Assembly: GCA_039908535.1 (NCBI GenBank)
Contig: JAMOAW010000025.1
Span: 1 to 26,956, forward strand
Source of the DNA: JAMOAW01 sp039908535
GTDB lineage: Bacteria > Pseudomonadota > Magnetococcia > Magnetococcales > JADFZT01
DNA: 26,956 bases
Direction: 5' to 3'
Of the stretch, positions 15,792 through 23,288 are shown piece after piece (position 1 is the stretch's first letter; each line of letters starts with the position of its first letter). Both the position numbers and the translations under genes were made by a program. The notes under the pieces were generated by a model. The model was not told where the DNA came from and did not search any database. It saw only the letters and a program-made list of their open reading frames with translations.

Positions 15792-17063
15792 ATGCTCATT
15801 GAATTTAGTGTAACCAATTTTCTCTCCTTTTGTGCAACACAAACCCTGAGTATGGCGGCTGGTGGTACCTTTCGTGAATTGCCGGAGAACACCTTTTCCA
15901 CCGATATTCCCCGTTTGCCAAAACTACTAAAATCTACGGTGATTTATGGTTCCAACGCCTCTGGCAAGAGTAATCTCATTCGTGCGGCCCTATTTATGTG
16001 GGATTTTGTATTAAATTCCGCCAAAGGCCAAGAGGGAGATCCGATCAATGTGCAACCTTTTTTGTTGGCCAGTCGTAACTTACAAGAACCAAGCGTTTTT
16101 GAGATGACCTTTGTCGAAGATGGGGTTCGTTATCAATACGGCTTTGCCGTTACCCGCGCCAGAGTACAACAAGAGTGGCTGTTGGCCTTTCCAAAAGGTC
16201 GGGCGCAACGCTGGTTTGATCGCATTTTAGATCCAGTCAGCGGACAGGAAAAATGGACCTTGCACACCAGATTTCTCCCTGGGAACCGCGAGGTATGGCG
16301 GGATGCCACCCGCAGCAACGCCCTTTTCCTCTCGACGGCTATTCAACTAAACGCCACCTGTCTGCGACCTGTATTTGACTGGTTTGACAAACGGTTGCGT
16401 ATTTTTCGCCCCCATGCCGAAATCAGTCGGGATTTTTCCACCTCTCTGTGCAAAGAGGCCGAAGGTCGCCATCGCGTGATGAAATTTCTCAACCAAGCCG
16501 ATATCGACATTGAAGGCATCCATGTCGAAACCCGAACCCTAGGGGATCTCAATATGGACGACCTTCCTGAAGAGCTGCGCAGTGCGCTCAAAAAAGAGAT
16601 GTCCAGCCAAGAGATTACCGATGTCCGTTTTGAACGCTCCACCAGCGATACCGGCAAACCCATCCATCTTCCTTGGGAGGCGGAATCCCGTGGGACGCAA
16701 AAGCTTTTTTCGTTGGCTTGGCCCTGGATGAATATTTTAGGCAAAGGGCGGGTGTTGTTTATCGACGAAATGGACACCAGTTTGCATCACAATTTAGTTA
16801 AATTTTTATTTCATCTGATGCACGATCCCGCGATCAATCAAACCCAGGCCCAACTCATCAGCACCACCCACGACACCACCCTTATGGATAGCGATGTGTT
16901 TCGTCGCGATCAGATATGGTTTATGGAACGCAGTGTGGACCGCTGTAGTGAATTGATTCCACTTTCTGATTATGAGCTAGACAAAGAGGCTAAAATTCAA
17001 AAAAATTATTTGCAAGGAAACTATGGGGCCATTCCCAATTTGAGCAAGTTTAAGGGGTGGTAA
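15792..17063 (+). CDS. RloA-like AAA ATPase (AAA15/OLD-like family)
   Basis: A 423-residue ABC/SMC-type ATPase of the AAA15/RloA group. The protein starts MLIEFSVTNFLSF, the usual opening of this family. Walker A is GSNASGKS (53-60), a signature-like segment is ESRGTQKLFSLA, Walker B is RVLFIDEMDTSLHH, and a switch His lies in STTHDTTLMD. The end LQGNYGAIPNLS is also family-typical. Relatives are often paired with an RloB-type nuclease and are suspected of phage defence, but the next gene here is not RloB. With its downstream neighbour it is bracketed by hairpin repeats. Function in this organism is not known. Confidence 0.85.
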   Translation: MLIEFSVTNFLSFCATQTLSMAAGGTFRELPENTFSTDIPRLPKLLKSTVIYGSNASGKSNLIRAALFMWDFVLNSAKGQEGDPINVQPFLLASRNLQEPSVFEMTFVEDGVRYQYGFAVTRARVQQEWLLAFPKGRAQRWFDRILDPVSGQEKWTLHTRFLPGNREVWRDATRSNALFLSTAIQLNATCLRPVFDWFDKRLRIFRPHAEISRDFSTSLCKEAEGRHRVMKFLNQADIDIEGIHVETRTLGDLNMDDLPEELRSALKKEMSSQEITDVRFERSTSDTGKPIHLPWEAESRGTQKLFSLAWPWMNILGKGRVLFIDEMDTSLHHNLVKFLFHLMHDPAINQTQAQLISTTHDTTLMDSDVFRRDQIWFMERSVDRCSELIPLSDYELDKEAKIQKNYLQGNYGAIPNLSKFKGW

Positions 17064-17152
17064 CCCGAGGGCGTTTTTTTCTAAAGTCTGCGTTTGATTT
17101 GTCGATAAAAGGAATAGGAATAAAATAGCCACCCAGTTTTAAGGATAAAACG

Positions 17153-17926
17153 ATGAGCCTTCTGTGGCAAGAGAGCATACGTCAAACGTTGACCCGTCTT
17201 CAGGTTATATGGGCCGAACCAGAAATTGCTCCTTTTGAAATTGAATTAAAGCGCCTTGAAAAACATACACGCCCCTTTTGTCGCCATGATCCCGTGCGGG
17301 CCTATTATATATTGGGGCTGATTGCTACGTTAAAAGGTTCTACCCAGGAGATGCAGGATTGTTTTCGTATTGCCTTGCTTCATAGCGGTCAGGACGAGGG
17401 TGTTTTGGACGGCTATGCCTCTTGTTTGGGGCGGTTAGGGTTATATTCAGAATCAAAAATTCAGTATGAAATTTTATATAAAAACAACGCCACTGATATG
17501 GATTATCTGGCCCAGTTGATTCTTACCTCCTTGGCTTCGGCCTCTATCCAAGAGGCTATGCGCTGGATTGACCATTGGAGCGTATTAAATCCCAATAAAT
17601 CTTTTGCACAAACCGATCCCATTGCCAAAAAAACACTTTTTTTGCAACAAAATGGTATTTCCGACAACGATATCAAAAAATTGCGGCAGCGTGCCTTTGA
17701 TGTTTTGGCAAAAGAGAATAAATTTATCAAAAATATCGAATATTTAGTCCAAGATGATCACTCAGAATATATGAATCATACCTCACACACTTTAGAAGAG
17801 ACAGAAGATATGGTTCGTCATTTTAATCAACCCTTGACCAAAGAGTTATCTGGCCAACCTGCACTCCCACAAGTGGCCGAATTGGTGGTGCTTGGATCTC
17901 AATTGGATGGTAAACGGGGCTCTTGA
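17153..17926 (+). CDS. Hypothetical TPR-like helical protein
   Basis: I do not recognise a named family. The 257-residue product is soluble, without signal peptide or membrane segment. Residues about 45-150 look like degenerate tetratricopeptide repeats: AYYILGLIATLKGSTQEMQD, then LDGYASCLGRLGLYSESKIQ, then a DYLAQLILTSLASASIQEA unit. The C-terminal third is polar and less ordered. The start ATG 17153 has AAGGATAAAACG in front. It follows the ATPase gene by 89 bp on the same strand, and its own 3' end abuts a repeat element, so the two may form a unit; that is inference from position only. Confidence 0.6.
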   Translation: MSLLWQESIRQTLTRLQVIWAEPEIAPFEIELKRLEKHTRPFCRHDPVRAYYILGLIATLKGSTQEMQDCFRIALLHSGQDEGVLDGYASCLGRLGLYSESKIQYEILYKNNATDMDYLAQLILTSLASASIQEAMRWIDHWSVLNPNKSFAQTDPIAKKTLFLQQNGISDNDIKKLRQRAFDVLAKENKFIKNIEYLVQDDHSEYMNHTSHTLEETEDMVRHFNQPLTKELSGQPALPQVAELVVLGSQLDGKRGS

Positions 17927-17933
17927 GAAGAGG

Positions 17934-17972
17934 GTGCCCTGCGGAAAAAAATCAATAATAACTCCCCCCAAG
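17934..17972 (-). repeat. Reversed right-end remnant of the hairpin repeat
   Basis: GTGCCCTGCGGAAAAAAATCA is the reverse complement of the right flank of the element (GCCCGCAGGGCA with its T-run), followed by an eroded CCCCCCAAGTG. It sits back to back with the full copy that begins at 17979. Confidence 0.65.
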
Positions 17973-17978
17973 TGTTTA

Positions 17979-18133
17979 TGTATCGGAAAAATAAAAATCA
18001 AGACCTTGGGGGGCGGAGAACCGCCCCCCAATTCCCCCCACCCTTTTTTTTTAAGTCTTAAAAAAAAGAGGGGGTCTGGGGGATTCATCCCCCAGGGTTT
18101 TGATGTTAATTTTTTGCCCGCAGGACATCATGT
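17979..18133 (+). repeat. Dispersed hairpin repeat, full copy (copy 8)
   Basis: TGTATCGGAAAAATAAAAAT, TCAAGACCTTGGGGGGCGG, loop AGAA, CCGCCCCCCAA, the C/T-run and A-run stem, the CTGGGGGATTCATCCCCCAG hairpin, and TTTTTTGCCCGCAGGACATC. It fills most of the 320-bp gap before the transglycosylase gene; the remaining 18134-18248 is A/T-rich and shows no gene. Confidence 0.92.
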
Positions 18134-18248
18134 TCAAAAAATAGCTCTTGCTCTCATAAAGATATGACAATTTTCTTTACCTTCAAGAGATGAATTTATA
18201 TATTGACGTGCATGGGACCCTTTGTTTTATCTGGTGGAGAAGTCGGTA

Positions 18249-19640
18249 TTGAAAAATCGTATCGTTTATTTTTTTCTTTTTATCTCTTTTTTACTTCTGT
18301 TTGCCGGGTGTGATCTACGCCTGCAAAGGCCAGTCGTAGAAAATATTCGCAAGCGTGGTGAAATCCGTGTGTTAACTCGTAATGCCCCGACCACCTATTA
18401 TGAAGGACAGGATCAAGAATTTTTAGGTTTTGAACATGATCTAGTCGTTGCCTTTGCCCGTTATCTTGGAGTGACCCCTCGTTTTATTCTCTACCGAAAT
18501 GGCGCGGAAATTTTGGAGGCTTTGCGACGTGGTGAGGGGGATCTGGCTGCGGCTGGATTGTCCAGACCGCAAGATTTATCCCCTTGGTTTCGATTTGGAC
18601 CGGTTTATCAAGAAGTGGATCAACAAGTTGTCTGCCGTCGGGGTGGCAAACGTCCTTATAATATTATGCAATTGGCTCACATTAATTTGGTTGTGGAGTC
18701 AGGCAGCTCTTATGAACTTCGGCTCAAAGAGCTGCAAACCTTAGTACCGAAATTGACTTGGAAAGCGGAGGAGAATTTATCGATTGAGCAAATTTTAGAA
18801 AGTGTATGGAAAGGGGAGATCGATTGCACCTTGGCCGATTCTCACGTTGTGGCGATGAATCGGCGTTATTATCCAGAGTTGGTGGTCACCTTTCCCATCA
18901 ACGCTGCACAATCTTTGGCCTGGGTTTTACCAAAGCGGGCCAGTCTATTGCAGCAGGAGTTAAACAGTTGGTTTGCCAGTGTTGAAAAAAATGGCCAATT
19001 GGCCCATCTTTTTGAGCACTATTTTGGCTACCTTGAATCTTCGCACCATGATTATGATTATGTCGATTTAAAACGTTTTCAGGCCAGGGTCATCGACCGG
19101 TTACCCGAATTGCGTGAATGGTTTGAACAGGCTGGCTCCCGTTATAATACCTCCTGGAAATTATTGGCCGCCCAGGCCTACCAAGAGTCGCATTGGAATA
19201 CCGACTCCATCAGTGGTACAGGGGTTCGCGGTATTATGATGCTAACGCAACCCACGGCCGAAGGCATTGGCATCAAAAATCGCACCGATCCCAAAGAGAG
19301 CATTTTAGGTGGGGCTTGGTATTTGGCCAATTTACGCCGTCGGTTACCCTCGGAGATAAAAGAACCGGATCGCACCTGGATCGCTCTTGCCGCCTACAAT
19401 GTTGGTTTTGGTCATATTTTAGATGCACGGCAACTGGCTAAATCGCTCGGCAAAAATCCCGATGTTTGGTGGGATTTGAAAGATGTTTTGCCTCTATTGT
19501 CCAATGAAAAATATTATAAAAATCTTACCCGTGGCTATGCGAGAGGCAGTGAGCCGACCATTTATGTGCAAAAAATTCGTTATTATTATGATCTTTTGGA
19601 ACAGATGGAGGAGAAAAAGATCGCCAAAATAATAAATTGA
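18249..19640 (+). CDS. mltF: MltF-like lytic murein transglycosylase lipoprotein
   Basis: Cuts peptidoglycan glycosidic bonds with formation of anhydro-muramic ends. From a TTG at 18249 the product is 463 residues, with a hydrophobic signal and lipobox LLFAGC (Cys21). A solute-binding (SBP family 3) domain follows (about 35-255, e.g. RKRGEIRVLTRNAPTTYYEG), then a C-terminal SLT domain. The catalytic Glu313 lies in AYQESHWN; GVRGIMMLTQPTA and LAAYNVG are the other SLT motifs. The frame is open to a TTG at 18222, but GGAG at 18235-18238 sits correctly for the 18249 start. Two-domain architecture and order match MltF. Confidence 0.9.
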   Translation: MKNRIVYFFLFISFLLLFAGCDLRLQRPVVENIRKRGEIRVLTRNAPTTYYEGQDQEFLGFEHDLVVAFARYLGVTPRFILYRNGAEILEALRRGEGDLAAAGLSRPQDLSPWFRFGPVYQEVDQQVVCRRGGKRPYNIMQLAHINLVVESGSSYELRLKELQTLVPKLTWKAEENLSIEQILESVWKGEIDCTLADSHVVAMNRRYYPELVVTFPINAAQSLAWVLPKRASLLQQELNSWFASVEKNGQLAHLFEHYFGYLESSHHDYDYVDLKRFQARVIDRLPELREWFEQAGSRYNTSWKLLAAQAYQESHWNTDSISGTGVRGIMMLTQPTAEGIGIKNRTDPKESILGGAWYLANLRRRLPSEIKEPDRTWIALAAYNVGFGHILDARQLAKSLGKNPDVWWDLKDVLPLLSNEKYYKNLTRGYARGSEPTIYVQKIRYYYDLLEQMEEKKIAKIIN

Positions 19641-19648
19641 GACGATCT

Positions 19649-20137
19649 TTACACCAGGAGATCCACCACAGCGAGACCATTTTCCAAATTGGGTATGGGT
19701 GGATTTGCCCGCTCATAGCGACGAACGGCGCGCCCATAACCGTTTGTTTCAGGTTCTTGACCGCTCATCTCTTGATGATATTGGGTCATCATTTTTTGAA
19801 ATAAGCTAGGCGGTGGCGGAATCATCTCTTCGCGTTGTTTTTTCCGCTCCTCAGCCTGGGCCTGCCGCTCTAGGGCTTCGGCGATCACCCGATGGACGAT
19901 CAATTCAAAAGAGCTCTCTTCGTGTGGATCCTGTTGTGCTGCGTTTTGGTTGACGGATTGATGCAAGTTTTCTTTATCCGCGTCCCCTTTTGTCGAAGCG
20001 TTGGCAACATGATAGGATTGCAACTCTTCCCCATGATCGATTTTAATGGCGTGTAACGCGCTTTGCAACTCCCCTGGAATCCGCCATTCGTTTAACGTGC
20101 CATAGGCGGCGGCGATATGCACTGTTGGTTGAATCAT
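19649..20137 (-). CDS. Hypothetical protein, coiled-coil/charged
   Basis: Family not recognised. From ATG 20137, with a textbook AAGGAGGTGTGAG ribosome site, the product is 162 residues (MIQPTVHIAAAYGTLNEWRI...). There is no signal peptide or membrane helix. The middle is a charged predicted helix (about residues 80-110, EALERQAQAEERKKQREEM); the C-terminus has a proline stretch (MIPPPPS) and NPPIPNLENGLAVVDLLV. It converges with the transglycosylase gene with only 8 bp between the stops. The strong ribosome site argues that it is real. Confidence 0.7.
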   Translation of the reverse strand: MIQPTVHIAAAYGTLNEWRIPGELQSALHAIKIDHGEELQSYHVANASTKGDADKENLHQSVNQNAAQQDPHEESSFELIVHRVIAEALERQAQAEERKKQREEMIPPPPSLFQKMMTQYHQEMSGQEPETNGYGRAVRRYERANPPIPNLENGLAVVDLLV

Positions 20138-20292
20138 CTCACACCTCCTTTTGGTTAATCGTTGCATTAAGATTCTTATCGGCTTTGCAACGCCATCCCT
20201 GAAGAGAATTTATTGGACTCAATAGAAAAAACATCAAACACAGTTTATTTTTGAACGGATAGTTCCACTCGCTTTCAGCCCTCTTCACGCTA

Positions 20293-20313
20293 TTTGATTA
20301 ACTTTTAATCAAA
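20293..20313. promoter_or_regulatory. Perfect inverted repeat upstream of glnK promoter
   Basis: TTTGATTA (20293-20300), five bases, TAATCAAA (20306-20313). It lies about 100 bp before the -24 element, where an enhancer-binding activator of sigma-54 would bind. It does not match the enteric NtrC consensus, so the protein is unknown. The rest of 20138-20491 is A/T-rich with no gene. Confidence 0.5.
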
Positions 20314-20413
20314 TCTATTTTTTAATCATCAATACATGCCTATTTTTTAGTCATATTTATTTGATTCGACTTTTGTTAGTAAAAAAATATTTATAAATCA
20401 TAATGATAAAGAA

Positions 20414-20429
20414 TGGAATATCCTATGCA
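20414..20429 (+). promoter_or_regulatory. Sigma-54 (-24/-12) promoter candidate for glnK-amtB
   Basis: TGGAATATCCTATGCA has the invariant GG (20415-20416) and GC (20427-20428) with exactly 10 bases between, and TGCA at the -12 end. Transcription would start near 20440, giving a leader of about 50 nt. Sigma-54 control of glnK-amtB under nitrogen limitation is well established in proteobacteria. The CAC after the GG is not conserved here. Confidence 0.65.
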
Positions 20430-20491
20430 ATAGATCTAAACAATCAGATATTTCACACCATTTATTCACTTGGATCAAAAAGGAGCCAACC

Positions 20492-20830
20492 ATGAAATGG
20501 GTCGTTGCCATTATCAAACCCTTCAAGCTGGACGACGTTCGCCAAGCCTTATCAGCGGTAGGAGTGATGGGGATTACGCTCACCGAGGTGCGGGGAGTTG
20601 GACGCCAGAAGGGACATACTGAACTTTATCGGGGAGCCGAATATCAGGTGGACTTTGTCCCTAAAATTAAAATTGAACTGGCCGTCAGTGACAGCTTAGC
20701 CAACACGGTAGTGGAGGCCATACGCAATGCCGCATGTACGGGCAAAATCGGCGATGGGAAAATTTTTGTTCTCGATCTTGCTCAGGTCGTGCGTATTCGC
20801 ACTGGTGAGATGGGTGAAAATGGGTTGTGA
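20492..20830 (+). CDS. glnK: PII nitrogen regulatory protein, GlnK type
   Basis: Trimeric signal protein that senses ATP, ADP and 2-oxoglutarate and blocks AmtB when nitrogen is plentiful. The product is 112 residues. The T-loop carries Tyr51 in YRGAEYQVDFVPK, the site of uridylylation; the B-loop is TGKIGDGKIFV and the C-loop RIRTGE. The ribosome site AAAGGAGCC precedes ATG 20492. The amtB gene starts 28 bp after the stop, the classic glnK-amtB arrangement. Confidence 0.96.
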   Translation: MKWVVAIIKPFKLDDVRQALSAVGVMGITLTEVRGVGRQKGHTELYRGAEYQVDFVPKIKIELAVSDSLANTVVEAIRNAACTGKIGDGKIFVLDLAQVVRIRTGEMGENGL

Positions 20831-20858
20831 TTTCCAATAAAGGCAAAGGAGTATATAG

Positions 20859-22166
20859 ATGAAGAGATTTTATAAAAAAAATCTAGGCCTTGTGGTGTTG
20901 GCGGGCATGATGCTACCCACCCCCCTCTGGGCTGAAGAGGCTCCCACTCTCAACGCGGGCAATACCGCTTGGGTACTGACTTCCACTGCATTGGTGCTGT
21001 TTATGACCATTCCTGGGCTTTCGTTGTTTTATGCCGGCATGGTCCGCGCAAAAAATGTACTCTCCGTCATGATGCAGTGTTTCGCCATTACCGCATTGAT
21101 CAGCGTGTTGTGGTCTGTCTATGGTTACTCCTTGGCCTTTAGCGATGGTGGGGCCATAAATACTTGGATCGGAGGCCTAAATAAAGCCTTTCTGGCTGGT
21201 GTTGGGGTGACAGCCTTGTCAGGCTCGTTACCTGAAACAGTTTTTCTCTCATTCCAAATGACCTTTGCCATCATCACCCCGGCTTTGATCGTGGGAGCCT
21301 TTGCCGAACGGATGAAATTTTCCGCCATGCTGTTGTTTATGGGGTTTTGGCTTACGTTTGTTTATCTACCCATTTGCCATTGGGTTTGGGGCGGAGGGTG
21401 GTTGATGAGCATGGGTGCTTTGGATTTTGCTGGAGGCACAGTGGTGCATATCAATGCGGGTATTGCTGGTTTGGTGGCAGCGGTTATGCTTGGAAAACGA
21501 CATGGTTATCCCACCACCCATATGGCACCCCACAGTCTGCCTTTAACCGTGATCGGGGCTGGTATGTTATGGGTGGGATGGTTTGGTTTTAATGCCGGTA
21601 GCGCGTTGGCCGCCGATGGTGTGGCGGGAATGGCACTGTTGGTCACGCAATTGGCCTCGGCCATGGCGGCGTTGGGATGGATGTTTATGGAGTGGATGAG
21701 CCATGGCAAACCCAGTGCCTTGGGGATTGTTTCGGGAGCAGTCGCGGGTCTGGTCGCCATCACCCCGGCATCGGGATTTGTTGGACCCATGGGAGCCTTG
21801 GCGATTGGTGGGGTAGCGGGCATACTCTGTTTTTTTAGTGCCACTAAACTCAAACGTCTTTTGGGCTATGATGACTCCTTGGATGCCTTTGGCGTGCATG
21901 GAATCGGTGGGATAATTGGGGCGTTATTGACAGGCGTTTTTGTCTCTTCTGACTTGGGTGGTATTGGTTTTGCTTCTGGACGCAGCATGGCAGAGCAAGT
22001 GGGTATTCAATTATTAAGCATCGGAGTGACCGTGGTCTATTGCGCCCTTGTGAGTATCGTTCTTCTAAAAATCATCGATTGGGTTGTAGGGCTGCGGGTG
22101 GAGAGAGAAGATGAAATTATAGGGCTGGACCTCGCTCTCCATAATGAGCAAGGCTATAATATTTAA
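20859..22166 (+). CDS. amtB: Ammonium transporter
   Basis: Inner-membrane trimeric ammonium channel. The product is 435 residues with an N-terminal signal sequence (MKRFYKKNLGLVVLAGMMLP, cleavage near LWA-EE) and about 11 membrane helices. The twin pore histidines are in YLPICHWVWGGGW and FGVHGIGG; the PGLSLFYAGMVRAKNVLS segment is family-typical. The ribosome site AAAGGAG is 8 nt upstream. It is expected to be co-transcribed with and inhibited by GlnK. Confidence 0.96.
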   Translation: MKRFYKKNLGLVVLAGMMLPTPLWAEEAPTLNAGNTAWVLTSTALVLFMTIPGLSLFYAGMVRAKNVLSVMMQCFAITALISVLWSVYGYSLAFSDGGAINTWIGGLNKAFLAGVGVTALSGSLPETVFLSFQMTFAIITPALIVGAFAERMKFSAMLLFMGFWLTFVYLPICHWVWGGGWLMSMGALDFAGGTVVHINAGIAGLVAAVMLGKRHGYPTTHMAPHSLPLTVIGAGMLWVGWFGFNAGSALAADGVAGMALLVTQLASAMAALGWMFMEWMSHGKPSALGIVSGAVAGLVAITPASGFVGPMGALAIGGVAGILCFFSATKLKRLLGYDDSLDAFGVHGIGGIIGALLTGVFVSSDLGGIGFASGRSMAEQVGIQLLSIGVTVVYCALVSIVLLKIIDWVVGLRVEREDEIIGLDLALHNEQGYNI

Positions 22167-22170
22167 ATAA

Positions 22171-22294
22171 AAAACAAAAATCAAAACCTTGATGTACCCA
22201 GAACCACCTCCCAATCCACCCCCTCTTTTTTTTAAATCTTAAAAAAAAGAGGGGGTCTGGGGGATTCATCCCCCAGGGTTTTGGTTTTTATTTT
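22171..22294 (+). repeat. Dispersed hairpin repeat with eroded left hairpin (copy 9)
   Basis: The left half is degenerate (CAAAACCTTGATGTACCCAG, then AACCACCTCCCAATCCACCC), whereas the right half is intact: AAAAAAAAGAGGGGGTCTGG then GGGATTCATCCCCCAGGGTT and TTGGTTTTTATTTTT. Directly after amtB. Confidence 0.85.
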
Positions 22295-22296
22295 TA

Positions 22297-22391
22297 TGTA
22301 TCGGAAACATAAAAACCAAGACCTTGGGGGGCCCAGAACCGCCCCCCCCAAAGGTGTGACCTTTGATATTTTTGCCCAAGGGGCAGCATGC
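22297..22391 (+). repeat. Dispersed hairpin repeat, short variant (copy 10)
   Basis: TGTATCGGAAACATAAAAACC, AAGACCTTGGGGGGCCCAGA, ACCGCCCCCCCC, then directly AAAGGTGTGACCTTTGATAT and TTTTTGCCCAAGGGGCAGC. The middle stem and second hairpin are missing, and a new AAAGGTGTGACCTTT palindrome takes their place. Tandem with copy 9. Confidence 0.8.
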
Positions 22392-22417
22392 TAAATAACA
22401 CTAGAAAGGAAAATAGT

Positions 22418-23143
22418 ATGAAAAAAATCGTGTTTTGCCTGTTAACTCTCACCAACCTACCCAGTTCTGCCTTGGCCGGAACAACCGTAAATGGATTTGA
22501 TTTATCCGCCAATGTAGCTTTGACGAGCGATTATGTCTGGCGGGGTATTTCACAAACAGATGAAAATCCCGCCCTTCAAGGTGGTTTTGATGTGAACCAT
22601 GAATCTGGTTTATATCTGGGCGTTTGGGGATCTAATGTTGATTTTAACGATGGCGATGAAGCCACAATGGAGTTGGATCTCTATGGCGGCTTTGCTAAAA
22701 AATTTCCGATTGGCCTTGGCGTAGATGTAGGCCTCATCCATTATGATTATCCAGGGGCAAAGAAGGCTCTGGAGTATGATTTTGAGGAGTATTATCTAGG
22801 GGTCAATTATGTACTCCAGGGGGTAAATCTATCGGCTAAATATTCTTATAGCGATGATTTTACAGGGTCGACCACCAGTCAATCCGCCTCTTATATCGAT
22901 CTGCACGCCGATTACACCCTGCCTGTTGGGGTGACCCTGGCTGGTCACTATGGACACTCTTTTGGGGATTATTTTGATGATCCCGCAAGAGACAATTATG
23001 ACGATTATGCCCTTTCTGTGGGCGGAGAGTTGGCTGGTTTTGGGTTGGAGGTCGCTTATTTCGGGACAGACAATGCGGGGGACAAAATGTTCACAAAGTT
23101 GTCAGATGATCGTCTTGTCGCCAAAGTCTCTCGTAAATTCTAA
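22418..23143 (+). CDS. TorF-family putative porin
   Basis: A predicted outer-membrane beta-barrel of 241 residues. It has a cleavable signal (MKKIVFCLLTLTNLPSSALA), then the family opening FDLSANVALTSDYVWRGISQT, alternating amphipathic strands, and a final strand ending in Phe (LVAKVSRKF), as needed for the BAM complex. The start ATG 22418 follows AGAAAGGA. Position after glnK-amtB suggests a link with small nitrogen compounds, but the repeats between them make a shared transcript uncertain. Confidence 0.85.
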   Translation: MKKIVFCLLTLTNLPSSALAGTTVNGFDLSANVALTSDYVWRGISQTDENPALQGGFDVNHESGLYLGVWGSNVDFNDGDEATMELDLYGGFAKKFPIGLGVDVGLIHYDYPGAKKALEYDFEEYYLGVNYVLQGVNLSAKYSYSDDFTGSTTSQSASYIDLHADYTLPVGVTLAGHYGHSFGDYFDDPARDNYDDYALSVGGELAGFGLEVAYFGTDNAGDKMFTKLSDDRLVAKVSRKF

Positions 23144-23145
23144 CA

Positions 23146-23288
23146 CAAAAATCAAGACCTTGGGGGGCACAAAACCGCCCCCCGCAATCTCCCCTACCCT
23201 CTTTTTTTAAGTCTTAAAAAAAAGAGGAGGTCTAGGGGATTCATCCCCCAGGGTTTTGATGATCATTTTTTGCCCGCAGGGCATCCTG
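23146..23288. repeat. Dispersed hairpin repeat between convergent genes (copy 11)
   Basis: AAAAATCAAGACCTTGGGGGG, loop region CACAAAA, CCGCCCCCC, the C/T and A-run stem, TCTAGGGGATTCATCCCCCAG, GGGTTTTGATGATC and TTTTTTGCCCGCAGGGCATC. It fills the gap between the porin and the aminotransferase stop codons exactly, so it is placed to end transcription from both sides. Confidence 0.9.

Noticed and set aside
15596..18133. CRISPR-like array suggested by recurring similar sequences
   Set aside because: The repeats are long, hairpin-rich, widely and irregularly spaced with genes between them; no short regular repeat-spacer pattern exists.
18203..18231. TTGACG-17-TTTATC as promoter for the transglycosylase gene
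   Set aside because: The start site would fall after the ribosome site used by the chosen start codon, so it does not fit the gene model.
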